Source: Bacillota bacterium (lineage in GTDB: Bacteria > Bacillota > DTU030). From it: DNA of 8,550 nucleotides. The translations under genes and the position numbers were made by a program. Under the pieces are notes generated by a model. That model did not search any database and was not told the DNA's origin. It was given only the letters and a program-made list of their open reading frames with translations. How positions within the stretch are numbered: position 1 is the first letter of the stretch; the number at the start of each line of letters is the position of its first letter. Below, one piece after another: positions 1-6,684 of this stretch. The stretch lies in NCBI GenBank assembly GCA_012841005.1, contig DUVO01000071.1:1-8550 (forward strand), written 5' to 3'.

Positions 1-79
1 AGTAAGGTATTGCAGCAACATGGACGGTCCGCTGATTCCGACTATGCGGACAACCTGGATCACTTTTACCCCGGCAAAT

Positions 80-133
80 CCACTGGTGGGCCGCGGCTAC
101 CTTGTCAGCCAGTGGGGTTTTGCTTTTTATTTA
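80..133 (+). terminator. Putative intrinsic terminator of a gene left of the window
   Basis: CCACTGG at 80-86 pairs with CCAGTGG at 109-115 (7 bp, 22-base loop that can form a small GGCT/AGCC hairpin), followed by a T-rich run GGTTTTGCTTTTTATTT. This is terminator-like on the plus strand. It suggests an upstream plus-strand gene ending at or left of the window edge; TAA at 3-5 or TGA at 36-38 are possible stops. No protein could be recognised in 1-79. Confidence 0.5.
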
Positions 134-406
134 GACCACGCAATATCGCTGCCTCATGTCTCCTCGCCCCGAGAGCTGCGTTACCGGTATCCTATGCCTC
201 TCAAACAACCTTTTCTTCCCTTCTGCTGAATGTCGCCTCCGTGTCTCATGTGGTTCTCCCTCCCATAATATTCAACCACGACTGTCCAATATGTTAGGTA
301 ACTAAGAGAAACCCGAGAAACCGCTGCTTATCACGCAAAAATTATGGCCATGGTGCCATATTATTTTACAAAACAAGGAACTAATCGAAAAAGGAGGAAG
401 TTATAA
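134..406. other. Gene-free upstream region of the aspartase remnant
   Basis: No convincing coding region is seen on either strand. Short open frames lack ribosome binding sites and show no family motifs. Visible items are an 8-base direct repeat GAGAAACC at 306-313 and 315-322, and a weak hairpin TATGGC (343-348) / GCCATA (355-360) followed by TTATTTTA. The hairpin could be a weak terminator or a leader structure ahead of the aspartase start. A strong Shine-Dalgarno AAAGGAGGAAG sits near 390-400. I found no well-spaced -35/-10 pair. Confidence 0.5.
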
Positions 407-864
407 GTGACAGATCTACGATTGGAACATGATTTATTGGGTGCAAAAGAAGTACCAGGGGATGCATATTACGGTATTCAAACCCAGCGTGCATTGGAAA
501 ATTTCCCTATCACCGGCTATCGCCCCCATAAAGAGCTGGTACTGGCTCTGGCTATGGTTAAAAAGGCGGCGGCCCTTGCTAATATGAAAGTAGGGAAAAG
601 TGTATTGTTGGCATAACAGCAAATCGCGAAAGGTGCCAAGATATGGTCCACAGAAGCGTAGGAATTATTACGGCCTTGGTGCCTTATATTGGTTACGAAG
701 GTGCAACAGAACTGGCTAAAGAAGTCATGAAAAGCGGCAAAACTGTGCCGGAAATAATCTCTGAAAAGGGTATCTTCACCCCGGAAGAAATGAAAAAAGT
801 ACTCTGCGCGAAAACTATGACTAAACCGGGCAGCTCCCGGGTAAAAAAGATTTCTATAGCCTAG
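407..864 (+). pseudogene. aspA: Aspartate ammonia-lyase remnant with internal deletion and frameshift
   Basis: Intact aspartase (about 470 residues) deaminates aspartate to fumarate. Here only the ends survive. The frame from GTG 407, well placed after AAAGGAGGAAG, gives a good aspartase N-terminus with DAYYGIQTQRALENFPITG and ALAMVKKAAALANMKVGK. It then hits TAA at 614-616. From about 598-601 the C-terminus continues one frame over: CIVGITANRERC, SVGIITALVPYIGYEG, EKGIFTPEEMKKVL, to TAG 862-864. About 64 N-terminal and 87 C-terminal codons remain, so roughly 315 codons are gone, including the fumarase/aspartase-superfamily signature loop (GSSxMPxKxNP type) and most of the helical core. The product cannot be active. 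The junction lies in or next to GGGAAAAG (593-600). The intact RBS and good conservation of both ends suggest recent decay. It is directly upstream of the fumarase genes. Confidence 0.9.
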
Positions 865-932
865 TCCCGTTGACAAATTGGAAAGTATGTTAAGACCCGG
901 GTTGTCAGGAAGTAATTAGTGAGGTGAATTCT

Positions 933-1778
933 GTGAGGGAGATTAAAGCAGAAGTAATCAAGGATACTGTTCGCGATTTATTTTTGGATGCAAACTATTT
1001 TATCGGAAAGGATCTTTATAACAAACTTAAAGAACAGAGTGAGGTTGAAGAATCACCTGTCGGCAAATCTGTCTTAGAGCAGATAATTAAAAACAACGAA
1101 ATTGCAGCGGAGGAGAAGATAGCAATTTGCCAGGATACAGGCATGGCCGTTGTTTTCATTGAGTTAGGCCAGGAAGTGCTAATTGTTGATGGGGACTTTA
1201 ATGAGGCAGTAAACCAGGGAGTTAGGGAGGCCTATACCGAAGGATATTTGCGCAAGTCAGTAGTTAATGATCCTGTTTTTGATCGGATTAACACTAAAGA
1301 CAATACACCGGCAGTAACCCATATTAAAATAGCACCGGGCAACAGGGTAAAGATAACAGTAACTGCCAAGGGATTTGGTAGTGAAAACATGAGCAGTATT
1401 AAAATGTTGAAACCTGCAGACGGTGTAGAGGGTGTAAAAAACTTTGTTGTCAAGACGGCCGTTGCGGCTGGACCAAATCCATGTCCACCCATTATTGTTG
1501 GCGTGGGTATCGGTGGCACCATGGAGATGGCTGCGGTATTATCTAAAAGGGCCCTATTAAGACCCATGGGGGAACCCAATAAAGACCCACGCTATGCCCA
1601 ACTGGAAACTGAGATTCTACAGGAAATAAATAAATCGGGCATAGGCCCGGCAGGGCTTGGTGGGAGAACCACAGCCCTTTCGGTTAATATTGAATATTTT
1701 CCTACCCATATAGCCGGACTGCCGGTAGCTGTCAATATCTGCTGTCATGCAGCCCGACATGCGGAAAAGGTTATATAA
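933..1778 (+). CDS. fumA: Fumarate hydratase class I, alpha subunit
   Basis: This is the catalytic, [4Fe-4S]-bearing subunit (281 aa) of an oxygen-sensitive two-subunit fumarase, which interconverts fumarate and malate in the cytoplasm. The three cluster-ligand contexts are all present: ICQDTG (Cys66), NPCPP (Cys184) and CCHAARH (Cys271, next to the His). Other family blocks include GYLRKSVVNDP, DNTPAVTH, GSENMSSIKMLKP and GIGPAGLGGRTTA. I chose the GTG at 933 because GAGGTG at 921-926 then sits 6 bases upstream and the protein starts MREIK as relatives do. The in-frame GTG at 924 lies inside that RBS. Length is full for an alpha subunit. The beta subunit follows after 15 bases, so the two are cotranscribed. 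The gene is AT-richer than the minus-strand genes further right. Confidence 0.95.
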   Translation: MREIKAEVIKDTVRDLFLDANYFIGKDLYNKLKEQSEVEESPVGKSVLEQIIKNNEIAAEEKIAICQDTGMAVVFIELGQEVLIVDGDFNEAVNQGVREAYTEGYLRKSVVNDPVFDRINTKDNTPAVTHIKIAPGNRVKITVTAKGFGSENMSSIKMLKPADGVEGVKNFVVKTAVAAGPNPCPPIIVGVGIGGTMEMAAVLSKRALLRPMGEPNKDPRYAQLETEILQEINKSGIGPAGLGGRTTALSVNIEYFPTHIAGLPVAVNICCHAARHAEKVI

Positions 1779-1793
1779 AGGGAGGGAGAACTG

Positions 1794-2351
1794 GTGGAAA
1801 AGGTTATTAGAATAAAGACTCCTGTTACCACAAAAGAGATTAAAAAACTCAGGGCCAAAGATAATGTCCTGCTAACAGGAGAAATATATACTGCCAGGGA
1901 TGCGGCCCATAAGCGGCTGATTGGCCTCTTGAAGGAGGGAAAGCGGCTCCCCATCGATTTAAATGGACATTTTATATACTATGTGGGCCCTGCACCGGCT
2001 AAACCCGGTTATGCCTCAGGCCCGGCAGGCCCTACTACCAGTTACAGGATGGATCCCTATACACCACAATTATTAAAACTGGGCCTGAAAGGAATGATTG
2101 GGAAAGGAACAAGATCAAAAGAAGTAATTGCTGCCATGAAAGAGTACGGCGCAGTTTATTTGGCAGCCGTAGGCGGAGCGGCCGCCTTGATTTCCAAAAG
2201 CATAAAAAAAGTGGATGTAGTCTGCTATGAAGACCTGGGCGCCGAGGCTATACACAGGTTTTATGTTGAAGATTTTCCGGCAATAGTCGTTATCGATTCA
2301 GAAGGCAATAATCTCTACGAAACCGAGCCGCCAAAGTACAGATTGGAATAA
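1794..2351 (+). CDS. fumB: Fumarate hydratase class I, beta subunit
   Basis: This 185-residue partner of the alpha subunit corresponds to the C-terminal (swivelling) domain of single-chain class I fumarases such as E. coli FumA/FumB. Visible family blocks are LTGEIYTARDAAHKR (27-41), YVGPAPAKPG (63-72), GPAGPTTSYRMDPYTP (76-91), MIGKG (101-105), YLAAVGGAAALI (122-133) and DFPAIVVIDSEGNNLYE (160-176). Start is GTG 1794 preceded by GGAGGGAG (1781-1788). It lies 15 bases after the alpha stop and 30 bases before the malic enzyme start, which fits one operon. Related beta chains occur in L(+)-tartrate dehydratase, but the neighbouring aspartase remnant and malic enzyme favour fumarase. Confidence 0.94.
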   Translation: MEKVIRIKTPVTTKEIKKLRAKDNVLLTGEIYTARDAAHKRLIGLLKEGKRLPIDLNGHFIYYVGPAPAKPGYASGPAGPTTSYRMDPYTPQLLKLGLKGMIGKGTRSKEVIAAMKEYGAVYLAAVGGAAALISKSIKKVDVVCYEDLGAEAIHRFYVEDFPAIVVIDSEGNNLYETEPPKYRLE

Positions 2352-2381
2352 AACCAATAATGAACAGCAGGAGGTTTGAAC

Positions 2382-3596
2382 ATGGACGTAAAACAGGATG
2401 CTTTAAAACTGCACAGGGACAATAAAGGTAAGATAGAAGTAACCAGTAAAGTTCAATTAAAAGATGCCCGGGATTTGAGTCTTGCCTATACCCCCGGTGT
2501 CGCTGAACCCTGTAAGGAAATAAACAATAATCCCGATTCAGTATACGAATACACAGCAAAAGGACGCATGGTGGCAGTGGTTACAGACGGGTCGGCAGTT
2601 TTAGGTTTGGGTAATATCGGCCCGGAAGCAGCCATGCCGGTGATGGAAGGAAAAGCGGTGCTTTTTAAAAACTTTGCTGGAGTGGACGCATTTCCAATCT
2701 GCCTTGCTACCCAGGATGCAGATGAAATTGTAAAAACCATAAAATACTTAGCCCCTACTTTCGGTGGGATCAATCTCGAAGATATTTCGGCACCCAGGTG
2801 CTTTGAAATAGAGGACAGATTAAAGGGAGAGCTTGATATCCCAGTTTTTCATGATGATCAACACGGGACAGCTGTTGTAGTTTTGGCTGCACTCATTAAT
2901 GCCCTTAAAATAGTAGAAAAAGACATAAAGGATGTGCAGGTAGCCATCAACGGGGCGGGAGCAGCCGGTGTCGCTATAGTAAAACTACTGCTTTCTGCAG
3001 GCGTTGCCGACATAGTTGTATGTGACCGTCAAGGAATTGTATCCAGTGACAGGCCCAATCTAAATGCCAGTAAACAAGATTTGGCCAGAATAACAAATAA
3101 ACAGAATTTAAGGGGGGATATTTCCGAGGCAATTAAAGGGAGGGACATCTTCATTGGCGTATCCGGCCCTGGGACGGTAACACAGGACATGGTAAAAACC
3201 ATGGCCAAGGATCCAATAGTTTTTGCCCTGGCAAATCCAGTGCCGGAAATATATCCCGACGAAGCAATGGCAGCAGGAGCAAAAGTAGTAGGAACAGGCC
3301 GCTCGGATTTTCCCAACCAGATAAACAATGTACTGGCCTTCCCGGGCATTTTCCGTGGCGCTTTGGAAACGAGAGCATCTGTGATAAATGAAGACATGAA
3401 ACTTGCAGCAGCCTATGCCATAGCATCCCTTATAAATCCTGATGAGTTAACGCCAGAGTACTGCATTCCCGGGGCCTTTGATAAAAGGGTAGGAGCTCAT
3501 GTTGCATGCGAAGTTGCCAAAGCTGCTATGAAGACCAAAGTTGCCAAAACCCAAATTGACGCGGAAAAACTTAAAGAAACAATGCTGAAAGACTAA
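2382..3596 (+). CDS. Malic enzyme (malate dehydrogenase, oxaloacetate-decarboxylating)
   Basis: It oxidatively decarboxylates malate to pyruvate and CO2 with NAD(P)+. At 404 residues it is the short two-domain bacterial form without a phosphotransacetylase-like tail. The N-terminal malic domain shows SLAYTPGVAEPC (33-44, catalytic Tyr36), TDGSAVLGLGNIGPEAAMPV (68-87), EGKAVLFK (89-96), NLEDI (131-135) and FHDDQHGTA (156-164, metal site). The C-terminal Rossmann domain shows INGAGAAGVA (189-198), an acidic VVCDRQG after the second strand (a feature often linked to NAD preference; inference), ALANPVPEIYPDEA and GRSDFPNQINNVLAFPG. ATG 2382 has GGAGG at 2370-2374, 7 bases upstream; a TTG at 2376 is too close to that RBS. 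It is the last gene of the fumarase operon and ends at the 3693-3723 terminator. Confidence 0.95.
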   Translation: MDVKQDALKLHRDNKGKIEVTSKVQLKDARDLSLAYTPGVAEPCKEINNNPDSVYEYTAKGRMVAVVTDGSAVLGLGNIGPEAAMPVMEGKAVLFKNFAGVDAFPICLATQDADEIVKTIKYLAPTFGGINLEDISAPRCFEIEDRLKGELDIPVFHDDQHGTAVVVLAALINALKIVEKDIKDVQVAINGAGAAGVAIVKLLLSAGVADIVVCDRQGIVSSDRPNLNASKQDLARITNKQNLRGDISEAIKGRDIFIGVSGPGTVTQDMVKTMAKDPIVFALANPVPEIYPDEAMAAGAKVVGTGRSDFPNQINNVLAFPGIFRGALETRASVINEDMKLAAAYAIASLINPDELTPEYCIPGAFDKRVGAHVACEVAKAAMKTKVAKTQIDAEKLKETMLKD

Positions 3597-3692
3597 GGTA
3601 ATGAGTAATGTTGCTTGCTTTAGGGTGTATTGATTTGCCAAAAGGCAAATAAACAAGAAACGCGAAGATGGCCCCGCCGCCAAAGGAAAAAT

Positions 3693-3723
3693 AAACCGCC
3701 GGGCAGTTATTGTCCGGCGGTTT
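3693..3723. terminator. Bidirectional intrinsic terminator between malic enzyme and lpdA
   Basis: AAACCGCCGG (3693-3702) is a perfect inverted repeat with CCGGCGGTTT (3714-3723), 10 bp around an 11-base loop. On the minus strand it is followed by a T-rich run (TTTATTTTT), a good terminator for lpdA. On the plus strand it ends in TTT then CCCACTCTTTT, weaker but plausible for the malic enzyme operon. It lies in the 146-base gap between the two convergent stops. A smaller hairpin ATTTGCC/GGCAAAT at 3633-3650 has no T-run. Confidence 0.85.
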
Positions 3724-3742
3724 CCCACTCTTTTAAGATTAA

Positions 3743-5146
3743 TTACCTATTGGGAATATGCAGGGCCCTTTTCTCGGCCGCCAGGGCCGCTTCGGCGATA
3801 GCCTCCCCCACCGTTGGGTGGGGATGAATGGTACCGTAGATCTCTTCCAGGGTAGCCTCCATCTTTATGGCCAGACCGCCTTCGAGAATGAGCTCTGTAG
3901 CCCGGGGACCCATGATGTGCATGCCCAGGATTTCTCCATATTCGGCACTGGCAATGATCTTGACCATACCCCTTGTCTCCTGCTGGATCAAGGCCTTACC
4001 ATTGGCCTGGAAGGGGAAACGGCCGATAACAATCTCTTCTCCCTGCTCCCGGGCTTGCTCTTCCGTCAACCCGACGGCCGCGACCTCGGGCTGGGTGAAA
4101 ATACAGTTGGGCACAACCTTGTAATCCATGGGTTCCTTCTCATCCAGGGCATTGGCTGCCGCCCGTTCTCCCTCGGCAAAGGCCACATGGGCCAGCATCA
4201 CTCCACCGATGGCATCCCCAATGGCAAAGACGCCCGGCTCTGCCGTCTCCAGGTACTCGTCCACCAGGATAAGGCCCCGGTCGGTTTTGATCCGGGTATT
4301 CTCTAAGCCAAGGCCCTCTGTATATGGCCTGCGGCCAACGGCAATAAGGACCCTGTCGGCCTCCACCTTGAATTCGCCCTCGGGCCCGGCCACAGTGGCA
4401 ATATAGCCCCGGCCCTGTTCTTCAATCCGTCCCAGCCTGCTGTCGGTATAAATATCAATACCCCGCCGCTGGAATTCCTTGGTGAGGGAGGCAGCAAGCT
4501 CCCCATCCACCGGGGGCAGGATGCGGGGTAACATTTCAATGATGGTAACCTTGCTCCCCAGGCCGTGGAATATATTGGCAAACTCGGTGCCAATAACCCC
4601 ACCGCCGATGACCAACAGTCGTTCCGGTACTTCCTTTACTTCCAGGGCCATGTCACTGTCCCAGATTCCCGGCAAATCTGCACCGGGGATAGGCAGCTTA
4701 ACTGCTGTAGAGCCGGTTGCAATAATAATCCGGTCCCCTGTAAGGATTTCTTCTCCCCCGTCGGCCAGCTTCACCTTAACCTTTTGGGCCTCGATAAAGC
4801 TGGCGATACCCTTGATAACCTTCACCCCATTGGCCTTCAACAGCATACCCACCCCACCGGTGAGCTGGCGTACAACCCTTTCCTTCCGTTTCCGGAGCTG
4901 TTCCAGATTGACGGCAGCTTCTGCTACGTCCAACCCGATTTCTTTTGCCCCGGCAATGGCTTCCTTGACCTCCACTGTGTGCAGGAGCACCTTGGTGGGC
5001 ATACAGCCGACATTGAGGCAGGTACCGCCCAGGCTGCCTTTTTCCACCAGGGTGACGGCCGCACCCAACTGGGCAGCTCTAATGGCGGCAATATACCCTC
5101 CCGGCCCTCCTCCAATTACGAGCACCTGTTTTGTCCCCGGCAACAT
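3743..5146 (-). CDS. lpdA: Dihydrolipoamide dehydrogenase (E3)
   Basis: This FAD flavoprotein reoxidises dihydrolipoyl groups of 2-oxoacid dehydrogenase complexes or the glycine cleavage H protein, passing electrons to NAD+. At 467 residues it has the standard E3 architecture with no N-terminal lipoyl domain. It shows FAD motif GGGPGGY (12-18), redox disulfide GGTCLNVGC (Cys43/Cys48), NAD-binding GGGVIGTEFA (181-190), second FAD motif VFAIGDA (306-312) and the C-terminal HPHPTVGEA with catalytic His443/Glu448. Two adjacent ATGs exist. The one at 5146 is 6 bases from GGAGG (5157-5153), the one at 5149 only 3, so 5146 is preferred (467 versus 468 aa). No E1, E2 or gcv genes are in the window, so the complex it serves is unknown. 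It has its own leader, since a terminator separates it from the upstream ECF gene. Confidence 0.95.
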   Translation of the reverse strand: MLPGTKQVLVIGGGPGGYIAAIRAAQLGAAVTLVEKGSLGGTCLNVGCMPTKVLLHTVEVKEAIAGAKEIGLDVAEAAVNLEQLRKRKERVVRQLTGGVGMLLKANGVKVIKGIASFIEAQKVKVKLADGGEEILTGDRIIIATGSTAVKLPIPGADLPGIWDSDMALEVKEVPERLLVIGGGVIGTEFANIFHGLGSKVTIIEMLPRILPPVDGELAASLTKEFQRRGIDIYTDSRLGRIEEQGRGYIATVAGPEGEFKVEADRVLIAVGRRPYTEGLGLENTRIKTDRGLILVDEYLETAEPGVFAIGDAIGGVMLAHVAFAEGERAAANALDEKEPMDYKVVPNCIFTQPEVAAVGLTEEQAREQGEEIVIGRFPFQANGKALIQQETRGMVKIIASAEYGEILGMHIMGPRATELILEGGLAIKMEATLEEIYGTIHPHPTVGEAIAEAALAAEKRALHIPNR

Positions 5147-5157
5147 CATCTACCTCC

Positions 5158-5285
5158 TCTCGAATATGACGCATATCAAAGGAAAATTCTCGATCTGCAG
5201 GGGAAAATCCTTTACACTTCTAAATATTCTTTCCCCCTGCACCGAATCTTAGTGCACTGAAAAAATCTTCCCCCCTGGTTATCCC
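5158..5285 (-). promoter_or_regulatory. Leader/promoter region of lpdA with short repeats
   Basis: This non-coding gap must hold the lpdA promoter because an intrinsic terminator lies just upstream. Visible structure: an inverted repeat ATATG-ACG-CATAT (5164-5176) directly before the RBS; two copies of GGAAAAT(T/C)C beginning at 5181 and 5202, exactly 21 bases apart; and a perfect 8-base palindrome AGTGCACT. No consensus -35/-10 pair could be placed with confidence. Confidence 0.35.
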
Positions 5286-5306
5286 GTTAATTGTTTACAC
5301 AGGCGG

Positions 5307-5349
5307 CCATTGAAAAAAGCGAAACACCCTTAGAGGACGTTTCGCTTTT
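5307..5349 (-). terminator. Intrinsic terminator after the ECF S-component gene
   Basis: AAAAGCGAAAC (5315-5325) and GTTTCGCTTTT (5339-5349) form a perfect 11-bp inverted repeat with a 13-base loop. Read on the minus strand, the GC part (GCGAAAC/GTTTCGC) is followed by TTTTTTC. It lies 33 bases past the S-component stop and separates it from lpdA transcription. Confidence 0.85.
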
Positions 5350-5381
5350 GCTGTTCCACCAGACCTGTTCTTCCTTCTTCC

Positions 5382-5930
5382 TTAAAGGCCAGATTGTAAT
5401 CTGCCCGCCTCCTTCCAGCCGCGGGACAGGAAAAATCTTTGGGCTACGGGAGGGATCAATAACAGCTGGAGAACAATGCCCGGCAATCCGCTTACAACTG
5501 CCCCCTGGACATAGGTAAGGGGCTGCAGGGACACATTGAAGAGGGGAGCAATTACTGCCGCCGCCAGGCCCAGGGCAATGCGCCCCAAAATCATTGCTCC
5601 CACCAGGGCGACCCAGATATTGCTGCGGGCCCGGTGACTGAGATAACCCATGGCCGCCCCATAGGCCGCCAGTTCCACCACCATTAAAGGCAGGATGGGC
5701 ATAGGACTCACCGGGGGCATCCCGGTCAATAAGTGGCTGAGCACCGGACAAAGGAACCCCACCAGGGCGGCCAGGCCGGGGCCGAGAATAACCCCGGCAA
5801 ACAAAACGGGGATATGCATGGGTAAGAAGATTGTCCCCCCCACACCGATCAGGTGAAAAACAGCCGGTATAAGGACTCCCAGGGCCACAAGAATACCGCC
5901 GATTACTAGAGGTTTGACCTGCATATTCAT
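5382..5930 (-). CDS. ECF transporter S component (substrate unknown)
   Basis: This very hydrophobic integral membrane protein (182 aa) is of the ECF S-component type (ECF_trnsprt/DUF3816-like), the substrate-binding subunit of energy-coupling factor vitamin importers. About five to six membrane segments are visible, beginning with PLVIGGILVALGVLIPAVFH. Family-typical blocks include FLPMHIPVLFAGVILGPGLA, SHLLTGMPPVSPMPILPLM, ELAAYGAAMGYLSHR, GRIALGLA and QGAVVSGLPGIVLQL. The start ATG at 5930 follows GAAGGGGG by a short spacer; an upstream in-frame ATG (5957) would lie within the leader terminator run. No EcfA/EcfT genes are nearby, so it probably shares a module encoded elsewhere (group II arrangement, inferred). 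It sits behind an attenuator-like leader, which suggests expression tied to supply of its vitamin or ion. The substrate cannot be read from sequence; riboflavin, pantothenate and other specificities remain possible. Confidence 0.82.
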   Translation of the reverse strand: MNMQVKPLVIGGILVALGVLIPAVFHLIGVGGTIFLPMHIPVLFAGVILGPGLAALVGFLCPVLSHLLTGMPPVSPMPILPLMVVELAAYGAAMGYLSHRARSNIWVALVGAMILGRIALGLAAAVIAPLFNVSLQPLTYVQGAVVSGLPGIVLQLLLIPPVAQRFFLSRGWKEAGRLQSGL

Positions 5931-5955
5931 TAATATTCCCCCTTCTCCCGGGAAC

Positions 5956-6014
5956 AAAAAACCCCGAAGATTTGACCAAACCGGTTTTCAAACCGGTCCG
6001 CAAAACCTTCGAGG
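5956..6014 (-). promoter_or_regulatory. Attenuator-like leader terminator upstream of the ECF gene
   Basis: On the minus strand CCTCGAAG (6014-6007) pairs with CTTCGGGG (5969-5962), enclosing a second hairpin made of ACCGGTTT and AAACCGGT (plus-strand arms 5980-5987 and 5990-5997). The outer arm is followed at once by T6 (5961-5956) and then by the ECF ribosome binding site. A competing small hairpin ACCT-CGA-AGGT can form with the left arm. Lying between a -10 element (6035-6040) and the ECF start, the terminator is in position to control the gene by premature termination. It could instead merely end readthrough from DUF3842. I do not recognise a known riboswitch class. Confidence 0.6.
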
Positions 6015-6034
6015 TCATTTGCTTACGGGAAAAT

Positions 6035-6052
6035 ATTATAGACAATTTTGTC
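6035..6052 (-). promoter_or_regulatory. Probable -10 element and operator-like repeat for the ECF leader
   Basis: A perfect TATAAT on the minus strand (plus-strand ATTATA 6035-6040) abuts an inverted repeat GACAA-TT-TTGTC (6041-6052). No good -35 hexamer is seen 16-18 bases upstream; that place is taken by a short repeated GGCCTGAA motif. A promoter here would start transcription near 6028 and give a leader of about 100 bases containing the terminator hairpin. An activator or a repressor at the repeat is possible. Confidence 0.4.
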
Positions 6053-6157
6053 CCTTCAGGCCTTCAGGCCTGTTCCACCGTAGAGCCAGCCTCCAGATTA
6101 CACGAGGCCGTAGGTCCTGACTTACTACGCAAAGAAAGATGCCCCGCCGCCCCTTCC

Positions 6158-6583
6158 TTACCGGCCATCCAACTCCTTCTGGACCCGTTTCACCAAATCC
6201 CGCAGGAGGACGGTAAGGGGAGCCTCATTTACCCCTACCAGCACCACATGGGGTTGATTGATCGGCAAAAGGAACTTAGTGGCTGAACTGGCCACAATCG
6301 CCGTGGCGATGGCTGGTGTAATCTCACCGAGCATGCCATTGGGGATAATGATCCCCAGGGGGCCGATAATTATTTCTGCCCCGCGAACACAGAAACAGAT
6401 GGCATTCTCGCCTGTCGCTCCCTTGTCGGCACCTGCCTTTACCATGTTGGTGGTGGCGGCGGAATTGGTTCCCAAGGCCAGAATTTCCAGTTGAGCATTG
6501 GGTTCCAAAACACCACGAAGCTGGGAAATTACCTGGCTGCCGATACCACCGCCCATTCCATCAATAACAACCACCCGCAGCAT
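6158..6583 (-). CDS. DUF3842 family protein
   Basis: This small cytoplasmic protein (141 aa) of the uncharacterised DUF3842 family, common in Clostridia, starts with a glycine-rich VVVIDGMGGGIG (4-15) typical of a Rossmann-like nucleotide or cofactor site. Other family blocks are LALGTNSAATTNMVKAGAD, GATGENAI, IIIGPLGIIIPNGMLGEITP and LVGVNEAPL. No catalytic role is established. The start ATG at 6583 is preferred: GGAGG (6598-6594) lies 10 bases upstream and MLRVVVIDG matches the family N-terminus; an in-frame ATG at 6619 lies upstream of that RBS. Alone or with the downstream ECF S component on the same strand it could take part in cofactor handling, but that is only suggested by adjacency. 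It is divergent from the miniprotein gene. Confidence 0.85.
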   Translation of the reverse strand: MLRVVVIDGMGGGIGSQVISQLRGVLEPNAQLEILALGTNSAATTNMVKAGADKGATGENAICFCVRGAEIIIGPLGIIIPNGMLGEITPAIATAIVASSATKFLLPINQPHVVLVGVNEAPLTVLLRDLVKRVQKELDGR

Positions 6584-6626
6584 ATCCAGTAATCCTCCAT
6601 TGTTCCCCCTGCCTGGCAAGGGATTT

Positions 6627-6656
6627 AGAACCGTCGTGGTTCTGATTTCGATTATA
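6627..6656 (-). promoter_or_regulatory. Probable DUF3842 promoter -10 and leader hairpin
   Basis: TATAAT on the minus strand (plus-strand ATTATA 6651-6656) lies about 70 bases before the DUF3842 start; only weak -35 matches are seen. Just downstream, AGAACC (6627-6632) and GGTTCT (6638-6643) form a perfect 6-bp inverted repeat with a 5-base loop. Its place between the -10 and the RBS suggests an operator or a leader hairpin. Confidence 0.45.
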
Positions 6657-6684
6657 TAAGAAATATTCTTGCCCCATAAATAAA

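Noticed and set aside
1..297. Short plus-strand frames at the left edge (10-297, 20-229) as genes
   Set aside because: They run through the 80-133 terminator hairpin, have no RBS, and show no recognisable protein features.
866..932. TTGACA at 870-875 as a promoter for the fumarase genes
   Set aside because: No acceptable -10 at 15-19 bases downstream; an internal promoter here is possible but unsupported. TGACAA/TTGTCA at 871-876 and 902-907 is also noted, but the loop is long.
4479..5252. Long plus-strand open frame (257 codons) opposite lpdA, with another at 4565-5260
   Set aside because: Antisense shadow of a clear E3 gene; no RBS, no family motif, low-complexity Pro/Ser/Thr composition typical of antisense GC-rich frames.
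5287..6045. 252-codon minus-strand frame overlapping the ECF gene
   Set aside because: It crosses the leader terminator and the downstream terminator and encodes Pro/Gly/Arg-rich sequence; the S component in another frame has the membrane helices and the RBS.
6065..6100. GGTGGAAC on the minus strand, recalling the T-box core motif
   Set aside because: Too little sequence between the DUF3842 stop and this point for a T-box stem I, and no adjoining antiterminator match; coincidence is likely.
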